Shown here: positions 22,812 to 34,600 of the stretch, piece by piece | How the letters are laid out: every line of letters begins with the position of its first letter | Numbering within the stretch: the first letter of the stretch is position 1 | From: Haematococcus lacustris | Lineage: Eukaryota; Chlorophyta; Chlorophyceae; Chlamydomonadales; Haematococcaceae | Assembly: GCA_030144725.1 (NCBI GenBank) | Contig: JASKMD010000010.1 | Location: forward strand, 4,023,682 to 4,087,681 | Direction of reading: 5' to 3' | DNA: 64,000 bases | Translations under genes and position numbers: made by a program | The notes under the pieces: generated by a model | Database searches by the model: none | Told to the model about the DNA's origin: nothing | What the model saw: only the letters and a program-made list of their open reading frames with translations

Positions 22812-25693
22812 GCACGGAGCACATCATCATGTCTGAGTCGGTTTACTCTTTGAGCCACACATCTTCCTTTCCCGACGCTTGTCATGAGTTTGACCACTCC
22901 CCCATCACCCTGTCTTTCAAGGCACCAGCACAAGCCACTACGCCCATTCACACCTGCAATGCTGACTGCCACACTGGCCCACAGTTGCAATGGAAGCCAG
23001 ATCAAGCTGCACGGTATGTGGGTGCCCTTATTGCCTTGGAAGAGGAGGTCATGGCTGTCCAGCAGGCTGTTGAGCAAGGCACACACCCTGACTCCATCAA
23101 CCGCTTTGTGCATGACATCATATCACGGGCTGCGGGCAGTGCGGGGATGCTCAAGCCAAGGCTCTGCCCACTGGCACGTGTTGACAAGCACACCACAGTT
23201 AAGCCTGCCTGGTTTGACCGGTCATGCAAGGAGGCTAAAGCCGCACTCTGGCAGGCTCTGCGTAGCGGGGAGGCCTTGCACCTTTACAGGGCTAGAAAGC
23301 AGGCCTATAGGAGGCTGGTTGCGAGAGCTAAGTCTGCGTGGTCCAAGCACAGAGCTGCCAAGCTTCTAGACATGCTCAAGCACAACCCTGGGGATGCACT
23401 CAAGATGCTCCGAGTCAAGCACGCACGCCAGCAGTCCATGGTTCCCATTGACAAGTGGCATCAGCATCTGCAGGCCTACTTCACAACCACCATTGCGGTA
23501 CATGAAGCACCTGATGTGATCCCTGAGCCAGCCTGGACCAGGCAAGGTGTGCCTGCTCATATGCAAGCCGTCCCTCTTGGGAGAGGCAGACCTCACTCTG
23601 TCCCTGCCCCTGCCCCTGTCACAACACATGCACCTACCTATGAGCTGCCCCATTTTGACAACATCACATCCATTGTTCAAGCACAACTTCGTGAACTCAA
23701 CAATGACACAGCACCTGGCCTGGATGGGGTCCCAGCCCCCTTCATCAAGCACGCCCGCACAGTTGAGGAGGGTGTTACCACATACTTGTTGCTCCCTCTG
23801 CTTGCCACATGGTTTCACAGCATGATGCGCACTGGGAATATCCCTGCGGCTTGGAAGGTAGCTAGGATCAGCCCCCTCTTCAAGGACACAGACCCCACAG
23901 ACCCCAACAAGTACAGAATGCTTGCTGTGAGTAGTGTGTTGTACCGCCTGTATGCTAACGTCTTGCGGCACGTGCTGACTGCCTGGTGCATGACACACAA
24001 AGTGCTGCCAGCTGAGCAGTTTGGGTTCATCCCGGGACGCAGCACCATGCAACCCATGTTCATTCTGCGCCATCTTGTCCACGCTCAAAAGGCTAGCGCA
24101 GATGCCAAGCACCGCAAGCTTTACACTGCCTTCATTGACTTCAAACAGGCCTATGACCACATACCTCGACAACAATTGTGGGAGCACTTACGGGTTGGGG
24201 TCAAGCTGCCACAGCCCTTGCTTGCCTGCCTGGAGGGTCTGTATAGGGATGATAGCTATGTGCTGATAGATGGCCCCCACCGCACCCCCCCAGTGACTCC
24301 GGACCAAGGTGTCAAGCAAGGCTGCCCCATCAGCCCACTCCTGTTTGCTCTCTATGTTCACGACATTAGTAAGGAGTTCCTGGGTCCTGTTGATGCTGTG
24401 AGGGTGCAAGGCACACCTGTCACCCACTTCATGTATGCTGATGACCTGACCCTGGTGAGCACCTCGCCCCACGGGCTGCAGCGGCTGGTCTGCCAGCTTC
24501 AAGGCTTTGCAGACAGGAAACACCTTACAGTCAATGTGGGCAAGTCAAAGGTGATGGTCTTCAATGGCAACTCACAAACAGCAGCACCTAGCATTCGGTA
24601 CAAGCATGAGATCCTGCCAGTGGTGAGAGAGTTCAAGTACTTAGGCATGCACTTCAACCCCAGCGCCACCCCTGCTTTTGCTGCCACTCATATGAGGGCT
24701 GGCATGTTCCTCGCCATGCGCCAGGCGTGCAAGCGTGCTAGAGAGTATGGGGTCCTGCATGATCCCTATGCCCTGTGTCACCTCATTAGAGCGTTTGTGC
24801 TCCCCTTAGGGCTGTATGGCAGCCAGGTATGGGGCACCGCCTTCCTTGGGCACGGTATGCAGCTCTCCAACCCAGTGCAAACACGCATGCTCAACTTTCT
24901 CAGGTTTGCTGCCAGGGTACGTGGCTCAGTGTCAGGCCTGATGGTGCTGCATGAGTTGGGGCAGCTGCCCCTCCAACTTTACTGGCTTAGGGCTGCATGC
25001 AAGTTCTGGAACACTGCCAAACTATCCCATAGTGACCTGCTAATGAGGGTCATCAAGGCAGATGTGGAGTCAAGCAGGGGTTGCCAGGCCAGCTGGAGTG
25101 CTCAGTTCCAGCTTGCCGCCAGAGAGCTGATGGGGGGTGAGTTCACCTTGAGCCCGGACATGGTCCTAGGCACCAAGGCTATGGAAGTGAAGTGGCTCGA
25201 GAGGTGGGGGAGGCGTTGGGGTGGGTTTGAGGGAGACCCTAGATTGCCTGAGACGGTGCATCGGGAGAGATGTTCGTATGCTGCATGGTTCAAGCATGGG
25301 ACAGACATGAACAGACAGCTCTCTACAGAAGTTCGCACGAGCTTGACTAGGTTCAGGTTAGGCAACAGCGGTCTGGGGGTGGAGAAGGCTCGGTTTGAGG
25401 GGGTAACTTTCATTGATCGCACATGCACCAGATGCACAGAGGGGGTAGTGGATGACGCCATGCATTTCATCTTTGAGTGCACTGCCACGAGTTCCATCAG
25501 GGAGCAGCCGGAGTTTGCCATGACTTTACAGAACAATAATGAGAATTTGCATGACTTCATGTTGAGCCCATGTGCACCTTTGTTTGTGCACCTTGCTTTG
25601 AAGTGCGTTACAGAAAGTCCCGAACCCCTAGAGGGGGAGGGCGGCCTAGCAGCCTAACGGCTGACGGCTTAAGCGGTGTAAGCCACATCATCT
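22812..25693 (+). mobile_element. 5'-truncated LINE inserted in exon B of remnant 4
   Basis: This is a 2882-bp LINE copy starting inside the endonuclease domain (GCACGGAG) and ending AGCCACATCATCT. It is flanked by the short direct repeat CACATC (22806-22811 and 25694-25699). The uninterrupted target is readable at about 44966 in the duplicated copy, proving the insertion point. The 3' end lacks poly-A and ends in a CATCATC tail, as in the other two copies. Confidence 0.92.
22829..25657 (+). CDS. LINE reverse transcriptase (endonuclease-truncated)
   Basis: A 942-codon open frame covers the end of the endonuclease domain (DHSPITLSF near residue 25), the full reverse transcriptase and a C-terminal Cys/His motif. 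RT landmarks are AFIDFKQAYDHIPR, QGCPISPLLFALYV and the catalytic YADD at 24434-24445. The C-terminal C-x2-C-x7-H-x4-C lies near 25425-25485. The frame is uninterrupted, but the endonuclease N-terminal half is missing, so the copy is presumably immobile. It is transcribed opposite to the host array. Compared with the 45.4-kb copy it has the shorter FKHGTDMNRQL variant. Confidence 0.9.
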   Translation: MSESVYSLSHTSSFPDACHEFDHSPITLSFKAPAQATTPIHTCNADCHTGPQLQWKPDQAARYVGALIALEEEVMAVQQAVEQGTHPDSINRFVHDIISRAAGSAGMLKPRLCPLARVDKHTTVKPAWFDRSCKEAKAALWQALRSGEALHLYRARKQAYRRLVARAKSAWSKHRAAKLLDMLKHNPGDALKMLRVKHARQQSMVPIDKWHQHLQAYFTTTIAVHEAPDVIPEPAWTRQGVPAHMQAVPLGRGRPHSVPAPAPVTTHAPTYELPHFDNITSIVQAQLRELNNDTAPGLDGVPAPFIKHARTVEEGVTTYLLLPLLATWFHSMMRTGNIPAAWKVARISPLFKDTDPTDPNKYRMLAVSSVLYRLYANVLRHVLTAWCMTHKVLPAEQFGFIPGRSTMQPMFILRHLVHAQKASADAKHRKLYTAFIDFKQAYDHIPRQQLWEHLRVGVKLPQPLLACLEGLYRDDSYVLIDGPHRTPPVTPDQGVKQGCPISPLLFALYVHDISKEFLGPVDAVRVQGTPVTHFMYADDLTLVSTSPHGLQRLVCQLQGFADRKHLTVNVGKSKVMVFNGNSQTAAPSIRYKHEILPVVREFKYLGMHFNPSATPAFAATHMRAGMFLAMRQACKRAREYGVLHDPYALCHLIRAFVLPLGLYGSQVWGTAFLGHGMQLSNPVQTRMLNFLRFAARVRGSVSGLMVLHELGQLPLQLYWLRAACKFWNTAKLSHSDLLMRVIKADVESSRGCQASWSAQFQLAARELMGGEFTLSPDMVLGTKAMEVKWLERWGRRWGGFEGDPRLPETVHRERCSYAAWFKHGTDMNRQLSTEVRTSLTRFRLGNSGLGVEKARFEGVTFIDRTCTRCTEGVVDDAMHFIFECTATSSIREQPEFAMTLQNNNENLHDFMLSPCAPLFVHLALKCVTESPEPLEGEGGLAA

Positions 25694-25900
25694 CACATCC
25701 AGCACCTCCTGGTCTGTCAGCAATGACGTGCACAGCTCCATAGCAGTCGTGTTCCCAGCAGCTGAGGGTATGGGTAAAGCACCAGATGGTGGCGCATTGT
25801 GAGGTGAAGGGCATGAGGAGGTAGTCTGGGCAGCCGCGATTACAGTTCCAACGCACGATGTGTAGGCTTGCCCCGCGAGCCGCAGCCCCTCTTCATGCAT

Positions 25901-26937
25901 TGAAATGCTTCATGACGTGCACCTTCTCTGTCGGCACAAGCTTGGGTCCGACTGTGCTGAAAATTACTCATCATCGCTCGACACCCCCAGTGCCAGTGCC
26001 TGTTGTCCGCGCTGATCGAGTCAATGGCACAGCATAGCTGTCACCACCAGGGTGTCGGTCACAAGGCTGGTTGTTGCGCCCAGCTGCTGCCCCGGTTCTT
26101 CCTGCTGCCACCGCCGCCCTTGGGCAGCAATGTTACCCAGCTCGTGAGGCAGGGACAGTGCTCCAGCCCACCCTTGCATTGCCTTCCATTCGTGCTCCAG
26201 GCTGCAACACTCAGGCACACACATTGTCAAGGCCGGGGCTGCGTGCAGAATGTCATATCTCCAGGCAAGGGCTCTGTCAACCTTACTCATAAGCCAGACA
26301 GTAACAGGTGACAGCAGCAGGCACACTGGAAGTAAAAAGGAAGGGAGCAGCAGGCCTGCATCCACAACCACTGCCACATCCACCACCTCACATGAAGTTG
26401 ACATGACTTTGGCTAGCAGCTCACACAACATGTGTGCTTGCTCAACGGAGCCCACACATTCCCCACATGTAAGCCTGGCTGCTGGTGAAACAACTTGGTC
26501 ACGAAGCACGCTCATAAGCCTGTGACGCCTGCTCAACAAGAGAGCACTGCATCTTCCTGGGTACATCCACACATGCAAGGTGCACAGGGCCAATGACCAC
26601 CTTATAGTTTTGTCATTAGTTACCCACAGCATGTCAGCAGTCACTGTCTGAGGCCTGAGCTGCAAGGTGCTCCGCCTCTCCTGACCTGCAAGGGAGCCCG
26701 TGAACTGTTCATGGACATATAGCAGACCATAGGTTGGCGAGCGCCCGATCCCTGCCTTGCAGTCTGAGCCTTAGCCCCGATGCCTCTCAAGCCCACCCTG
26801 TTCCTCCCAGCCGTGCTTAGTCCCGCCTCACATTCCACCTGCCCAGTCACCAACGACAGCCCAGACCACCCTTTTTAGAGGGGATGCGAAGCATGTCTTG
26901 TACACAGCACTTGCCAAGAGTCCAGCAAGCACTGTGG
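25901..26937. other. Spacer between remnant 4 and array copy 5
   Basis: About 1 kb of spacer whose counterpart (45194-50136) is split by the full-length LINE. The word at about 26120-26135 is the empty target site of that LINE. No gene is seen. Confidence 0.5.
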
Positions 26938-29482
26938 TCAAAGTGCAGGGAGGCACAGCCTCATGAAGTTTGGTGGGCCTCTGCCCCTATCCAGGGTCAG
27001 CCGCCCAGGCTGCCAGCCTTGAGGTGCAGGTGCGACCAGGTGTGGCAGCTGCAGCTTGTTGGCCGCGCCCTGCAGCACACTTGCCAAGCTGGCCTCAGCC
27101 GGGGTGCCTGCAGCCAGCGCCTGCCAGCTCCACACCTGCTCTGGCTCCACGCGGGTCAGCACGTCATGGATGGCTTGCCCTATGATCTCAGCCTCAGCTG
27201 CTGGCAGGGAAGGTGAGCCTGCCAGCCAGGTGTCCAAGGGCAGTGCCACCGTCAGCACCAGCGTCAAGCAGGCCAGCAGCCGCTCAGCCTCGGGTGACAT
27301 TCTAGGGGAAGCCTGCTCTTGGACTCGAAACAGGAACACATGGCTGCCAGAAAGCACCTGACACCCGGACATCCATATGTGGTCTGGCGGCCCCTTCAAG
27401 GCAGGGGAGTTGATGTAGAAAAGCTGGCACACTCTAGCCAGCAGCTGGCTGCACCAGCCCTCCACCAGGCTGTTGCCGCAGGGCAGCCAAGAGGCAGGCT
27501 GGGCAGCCAAGCCAGCAGGGCCCACTGCAGCGGGCTCTGCCAGGACGTTGATCACATGCCCCAATAGGACCAGCGATGTAAAGTAATGTGTGAGAAGGGA
27601 ACACACCCCTTTCATCAAGACCTCGCATGCCATTGGCCAGGACATGCGCCAATGCTGTTGCATCATCTGCAAGAGGAATGACACAGGCACAACATCAAGC
27701 AAACAACCAAACGCAAGCATGCAGCTGAGCTGGCCGGCAGGCAGCACTAAAGAAAGCAAGCAAACAAGCAACTCACTAAGTAGAAGAGAGACAGGAAAGC
27801 AGGCAGAGAGTAAGCTCGCTGATGGTGCCTTCTACTAGTCAATCCTCTACACTATGCCCTGTGCCCACTGATTGTTTGAGCTGGCTCATGAGGCCGAGGT
27901 CAAGGGCAAGCACTAACCCTTTCTTACTGTACAGACAGTACAAAGACATCCCAACACACACAATGAGCACAGCACAGCATGAAGCAAGCTAACAGGTCAA
28001 CTCAGCCCTGGCACCTCAGCCTTGCCACACCTCTGCCGCTTCCGCACTCAACACCCTCCTCTTCACCTGCAGCATGCCCTCCATGCCCCACACCAGGTCC
28101 AGGGCCAGGGGTGCCAGCTGCTGGGCTGAGGGCATCAAGATGCGACCCTCCTTCCTGCTACATGCTGCGCTTCCCTCCACATACTGGCCATGCTGACGAG
28201 AATCGTAGAGGTTGTTGTACATGTCGATCGACGCCTGCTCCGTATCGCATATAGGCACCAGCAAACGGATCCATCCAGAGCACACGCGGACCATTGTTTC
28301 AGACAACGAATCCTTCAGCTCTGGTGTAAGTGCCTTCGGCTCAAGCGTGCGCTTTAGGCTCGGCACCAATCGTGTCTCTGCCTCGTAGTCAGGCGCCCCG
28401 TACAGCACCAGGGTGCTGTAGCCGTGCGCTCCGGCCGCGGCAGCGCGGACCAATAACCGGAGCATGGCCGGCCGACACCTCACATCCGGCCAGAGCTCCA
28501 CCATCAGCCGCAATGACATGCAGAGCGAGGAGTAGGAGTCTCGAAAGCAGCCAGGGAACGCCTTCACTGTGAAACAATTGTCAAGTGTCGTAGCAAACCG
28601 AACTGCCGCCACAGTGCCTTGAAGCACGACCAGGCAGCGCGGCAGCACGCTGAGGACGATGGAGAGAAGCGGCGGACTGCTCGCGCTGGACGGAGTAGTT
28701 CGATGGCCTGAAGCGACTGCACCAGGGTGGCTCGGGGCTGACGCTGCGCGCAATATGCCCTCCATGTGATTGAGGCAGTAATACTCACGCACCATCACCT
28801 TCAGAGCTGCTGTTGCCAGGCAAGAAGTATCTGCTCGCAACTCCATCAAACACCCATGCCCTGTGCACACAACAATTGAGTGGACCACTTGTGCTACACA
28901 CCACGTGCTCAGCAACTCACATGCCACAAGAACAGACCGCAGCAATGCAGCAAGGCACACGGGCTGTAGGAGAAAGGCAGGCCAAATGCGGTGATGGCCT
29001 GAAGTTGGTGACCACAACGCATGCAATATCAGGTACTGAGGCGCCTGTCTTGAGTGTGCAATTGTGTCGTGCAGCTTGTGCCTAAGCTATCCCTCATTGA
29101 CCCTTTCTGTGCTCCTGCCCATGCACCCGTGCACCTGATGCCAGAAAGCAAGATATCATGAGGTATCTCTTATTTGTTTATCATCAAGTTTGATACACAC
29201 TGACAGATTCATGCCTTAGCGAGCTGACTTCTCCTGCTGACCTAGTGGGCATGGTGTCTTGTGCAAGATTCAGCAATCATGTTGGAAGGCACCAGTCCAC
29301 CTACCTTGTGCCTTGCAGGTTGAGATCAGCTGGTCCATGATGAGCCCCTCCTCCTGCCGCCCCAGCACTGCACACAGCGCCTGGGCCACATGGGCTAAGC
29401 TGTTCATAAGTGCCTCACCCTTGGGGCGCGCAGTGCTGGAGCCCTTGCCACCCTGTCCAGTGCTCTTCCCTGGCACCCCGCC

Positions 29483-29522
<40 letters not shown>

Positions 29523-30800
29523 CTGGTGTGACCCATGCCTGAACTGCCACCTGCAGTGCTGCTGTGCTCATAGCTGAGCTTAGCTGGAAGGGGTCCAGGC
29601 CAGCCTGTCACCACTGGGCTGCTGGCCAGCATGCGGGCCAGATGATCAGGGCAGGATGTGGTGACCTCCGCACTTAGCTGGTCCACCGTGTCTTTGCTGT
29701 TGGCCCAGTCCATCTCAAGTATGCTACATTGTTGCTGTGGTCCCAAGTGCAATATGCAGCGCAACAACAGCAGCCTGTGGGCGTCAGCCTCTGGGTGGCC
29801 TGCTGCCTGCATCACGCTGACTGCAGTGCTCAGCCCTAGCAGCAGCCCAGGCAGCATGGTGTGCAGCCGGGCAAGGTGTTGGTCATACCCTCCAAGCTGG
29901 TCAAGACAATGCTGGTCCATTCGCATAGCCAACCGCAAGCTCAACCTTAGGGCCAGGCTCAGGCTGAGCAGCAGGCAGGCGCTGCAGCGGTGGTAGCCAG
30001 GTGGCAGCTGGGTGGTGGTGGTGTGGGTGGTGGCTGCAGGGTCAGGGTGCTGAGGGTGAGGGCGGAAGGGGAGTGACTGCAAGGCTGCCAGCACCAGCAG
30101 CATGGTGCGGTGCATGCTGTCCCACACACGCAGCAGAGGGTCACCCTGCTTGGGCAGCACACCAGGCACAGAAGTTCTCAACAAGTGCTTCACACAGGTT
30201 GCAGGGGCAAACAGGGTGAACAATCAGCTTGGAGAGCAATGATGCTAGTCACATGCAGCTGCTTGTGTCAGCTTACCTCCACTATGGTGTCACGCTCCAG
30301 TGCTGCAACAAACAGGTTCAACTGATCGCCTGATGCTGAGCGCTGACGCTGGCTGAGCCGTCGTGCAAATGCTCCACTGGATACTGACAGGGGCAAACGG
30401 TCATACGTAGATGGCAAGTGTCTGCTGATCTGGGCTGTCCTGATGTCATGGAGGGCCAGCACCACGTCCAGCACTTCTTGGTCTATCAGTAGCAATGTGC
30501 ACAGCTCCGCAGCTGCCGTGTCGCCAGCAGCTGAGGATGTGGGTAAAGCAGCTGAAGGTGCATTGTGAGAGGGGGAGCATAAGGAGTAAGGCTGGGCAGC
30601 CGCCGCGGTTGAAGATGGCTGGAGTTTTCGATGTAACAGCTGGCATGCTGCTTCAAGGCCTTGCACGTAGACGCCTGTAGCCTCGGTACACTAGCTGTCA
30701 GTGATGGGTGCTGCGATGAAGAATGCTGGCAGACCAACGCACCCGGCTGCTTCCGCGATGTGTAGGCCGGCCCCGCGAGCCGCAGCACCTCTTCACGCAT
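26938..30800 (-). CDS. Array gene copy 5 (exons B-A-D-C)
   Basis: Near-identical partner of copy 1. Exons are B 30277 to about 30666, A 29305-30145, D 28067-28860 and C 26938-27666. All are open with phases 0, 1 and 0. Exon A is nine bases longer than in copy 1 because the CTG run (29484-29519) has 12 rather than 9 units, which lengthens the poly-Ser tract by three. The first part of exon C (26938 to about 27270) differs more from copy 1 than the rest of the gene does, a patchwork suggesting gene conversion. Conserved ATG: 30798-30800. The function is not recognised. Confidence 0.6.
29484..29519. repeat. (CTG)12 microsatellite in exon A of copy 5
   Basis: Three units longer than the equivalent site at 6797-6823. 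The change keeps the frame. Confidence 0.95.
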
Positions 30801-31683
30801 TGAGAAGCCTAACTGTGCAAATCGTGACACGCAGCGTCTCTGTCTGCAGAAGCTTAGATATTCAAACTGTGCTGCAAATCACTCATCACCGCGAGACCAC
30901 AGCAGTGCCTGTTGTGCCTATAGCGACTGTGTCAGCGCCTATCGAGTCACTGGCACAGCATAGCTGTCACCATCAGGCTGCAGGTCACAAGGCTGCATGT
31001 GTGCCCAGCTGCTGCCCCGATCCTTGCTGCTGACCACCGCTACCCGTGGCAGCAATGTTGCCCAGCTCTAAGGCAGAGACCCGTGCTCCTTATGCATCCC
31101 AGGCCTTGAGCCAAACACCCACAGGTGCTTTGTGAAGGCCAGGGCTACATGCAGACTGCAAGATGTCAACCTTGACCATAAGGCAGAAGTATCCGGCGGC
31201 AGCAGCGGGCACACTAAGAGCAGCAAGGAAGCGGACAGCAGCCCTGCATCTGCAACCACTCCCACATCCACCCCATCACATGAAACTAGACATACCATTG
31301 GCCAGAAGCGCACAAAGCGTGTGTGCTTGCTGAGCAGCGCCTACATCTATGCCACATCTACGCCTAGCTGCTGGACATTGTTTTAGGTACGTTCAGAGGG
31401 TCAAGGGGCAATGATCACTTTCCAGTCACATGCGGCATGTCAGATGATCACTGTGGTTTGCTCAGCTGTAGGGGCAAGTGCCAGGCGGAAGGTAGGTGGC
31501 TGAGCGGAACATAGGTTGGCGAGCACCCTAATCTTGCCTTGCATCTGAACCCCATCCCAATGCCTTGCAAGCCCACCCAGATCCCTCCACACCCCTGCCC
31601 AACCTCCGCCTTTCCCAACGACGGCCAGTGCGCAGCGACAGCTCAAACCACCCCTGCTAGAGGGAATGCCAAGCATGTCTTCT
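30801..31683. other. Spacer between array copies 5 and 6
   Basis: Near-identical copy of the spacer at 8105-8987. No gene is seen. Confidence 0.5.
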
Positions 31684-34600
31684 TCATGGCCCTTGCCAAG
31701 AGTCCAGCAAGCCCAACGGGAACAGCCACAATAGCTCGGTATGACCTTTGCCTCTGTCCAGGGTCAGCCTCCCAGGCTGCCAGCCTTGAGGTGCAGGTGC
31801 GACCAGGTGAGGCAGCTGCAGCTTGTTGGCCACACCCTGCAGCACACTTGCCAAGCTGGCCTCAGCCGGGGTGCCTGCAGCCAGCGCCTGCCAGCCCCAC
31901 ACCTGCTCTGGCGCCACGCGGGTCAGCAAGTCATGGATGGCTTGCTCTATGATCTCAGCCCCATCTGCTGGCAGGGAAGGGGCAGCTGCCAGCCAGGTGT
32001 CCAAGGGCAGTGCCACCGTCAGCACCAGCATCAAGCAGGACAGCAGCCGCTCAGCCTCTGGTGACATGCTAGGGATAGCCTGCTCTTGGCCTTGAAGCAT
32101 GAATGTATGGCTGCCAGCTAGGCCCCCGCAGCCCATCAATCTTGTGTGGTCCATTGGCCCCTCCAGGTCAGGGGAGTTGACGTAGAGGAGCTGGCACACT
32201 CTATCCAGCAGCTGGCTGCACCAGCCCTCCACCAGGCTGTTGCCGCAGGGCAGCCAAGAGGCAGGCTGGGCAGCCAAGCCAGCAGGGCCCACTGCAGCAG
32301 GATCTGCCAGGACCTTGATCACATGCCCAAACAAGGACAGAGATGTATTGCAAGAACGAAACAGAGAGCTCATTGTTGAGCTCTTCTTCACGCATGCCAC
32401 TGACCAGAAGATGTGCCAATGCTGTTTCATCATCTGCAACAACACAGACACAGCACGATGCAAACAACTACAAGCAAGCATGGACCTGGGGTCACAGTCA
32501 GGCAGCACAATGTAGAGCGTGCAAACAAGCAACACATAAAGCAGACCAGCGACAGGGAGGCAGGTGGAGAGTAAGCTTGCTGATGGTGCCTTCCACTAAT
32601 CAATCCTTTACGTTATGCCCACTGCCCACTGATTGTTTAAGCTGGCTCATGAAGCCGAGGTCAAGGGCATGCATCAACCAGTGCACACGCTCATACCATC
32701 CAGACCCTTTCTTACTGTACAGACAGTACTAAGACATCCTAACACACACAATGAGCAGCACAGCATGAAGCAAGCTAACAGGTCAACTCAGCCCTGGCAC
32801 CTCAGCCTTGCCACACCTCTGCCGCTTCCGCACTCCACACCCTCCTCCTCACCTGCAGCATGCCCTCCATGCCCCACACCAGGTCCAGGGCCAGGGGTGC
32901 CAGCTGCTGGGCTGAGGGCGGCAGGTTGAGGACCTTCTTCATGCCACATGCTGCACTTCCCTCCGCAGTCAGGCCTTGCTGATGAGAATCGTTGAGGCTC
33001 TTGTGCATGTCGCTTGACGCCTACTCAGTATCGCTATGGGGCACAAGCAAAAGGACCCATACACTGCACACGCCTTCCAATATGTCAGTGAGTATTGCCT
33101 CCAGCTCAGGTGTGCGCTTTACGTCCGACAGCAACCGCGTCTCTGCCTCGTCATTGGGCGCCCCATCCAGCAGCAACGACAGGGCGCTGTAGCCGTGAGC
33201 TCCGGCCGCGGCGGTGCGGATTAATAGCCGGAGCATGGCCGGCCGACACCTCACATCCGGCCAGAGCTGCACCATCAGTTGCAAAACGTCGTAGAGCGAG
33301 GAGAAGGAGTCTTGAAAGCAACCAGGAAACGCTGTAACCTTCAAGCGAGTGCCAAGTGTCGCACCAAGCCGAACTGCTGCCACGGTACCTCGAAGCAGGA
33401 CCAGGCAACGCGGCAGCACGCTGAGGACAACGGAGAGGAGCGGCGAACTGCTCCCGCTGGACAGATTAATTTGATGGCATGAGACGACTGCACCAGTACG
33501 GCTCGGGGCTGACGCTGCTTCCAATATGCCCACTAAGCTCTGGAGGCAGAAATACTCGCCCGCCATCACTCTCAGCGCAGCTGTTGCCAGGCGAGAAGCA
33601 TCTGTTTGCAACTCATTCCAGCTCTCTTGCCCTGAGAAACCAGCAGTTGACACCATGATGAGTGGACAGCAGCTCAGTGGTAGAAGCCAAATGTGCCACA
33701 CACACCAAGTGCCCATGTTGTGTACAACAGTGCACACAGTCGACGACGCAGCTAGGTACATAGGCTGTAGGAGAAAGGCAGGCCACATGTGGTGATGGCC
33801 TGGAGATGGCAACCACAACACCGGGAAGATCAGATATTGCAGGCGCCAGTCTTCAGTGTCCAGTTGTGCTGTGCAGCTAGGCACCCTGAACAGGCACCCC
33901 TCTTGTGCTCCTACCCATGCACCTGCCCGTATACAGGCCTGACAGGCTTAAGGCTGAGAGGATGACGACCAACATGCTGCAATGCAGCAAGCAACCAATG
34001 TGTGTCAGTCAGAGGTGCAAGGCACCAGCCCACCAACCTTCTGCCTTGCAGGTTGAGATCAGCTGGTCCATGATGAGCCCCTCCTCCTGCCGCCCCAGCA
34101 CTGCACACAGCGCCTGGACCACATGGGCTAAGCTGTTCACAAGTGCCTCGTCCTTGGGGCAAGCAGTGCTGGAGCCCTTGCCACCCTGCCCAGTGATCAT
34201 CCCTTGCACCCCGCCCCTGCCCTGACCACTGTTGCTGCTGCTCCTGCCGGTGGTGTGACCCAGGCCTGAACTGGCACCTGCAGTGCTGCTGTGCTCATAG
34301 CTGAGCTTAGCTGGAAGGGGTCCAGGCCAGCCTGTCACCACGGAGCTGCTGGACAGCAGGTGAGCCAGATGGTCAGGGCAGGAGGTGGTGGGCTCCACAT
34401 CTAGCCGCTCCTCAGTGTCTTTGGTATTGTACCAGCCCATTTTTACCAAGCAACAAAGCTGCAGTGGGCCCAAGTGAACTATGCAGCGCAACAACAGCAG
34501 CCTGTGGGCGTCAGCCTCTGGGTGGCCTGCTGCCTGCATCACGCTGACTGCAGTGCTCAGCCCCAGCAGCAGCCCGGGCAGGGTGGCGTGCAGCCTGGGA

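Larger units (their letters stand above)
21213..25900 (-). pseudogene. Array gene remnant 4 (exon B split by a LINE; truncated exon A)
   Basis: Exon B is present as 22615-22811 plus 25700 to about 25880, split by the LINE at 22812-25693. Only the first ~53 codons of exon A remain (21213-21371): the frame runs to PPGYH, then diverges. Exons D and C are absent. Between B and A lies a Fanzor fragment (21722-22085). The same B plus short-A layout without the LINE occurs at 43425-45193, so the truncation predates the segmental duplication and the LINE came after it. Confidence 0.7.
4234..26937. repeat. Tandem segmental duplication, copy I (about 22.7 kb)
   Basis: This block contains four array units and is repeated head-to-tail as 26938-50136. 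The offset is 22704 at the left and 22679-22696 through the next units. From about 4580 to 20250 the two copies differ by only scattered bases and small indels; beyond that they are clearly more diverged. It lacks the hAT element and the full-length LINE found in copy II, and carries a LINE at 22812-25693 that copy II lacks. Confidence 0.9.

Noticed and set aside
23366..24187. 273-codon minus-strand ORF within the LINE (also 47307-48143)
   Set aside because: It is the antisense shadow of the reverse transcriptase domain.
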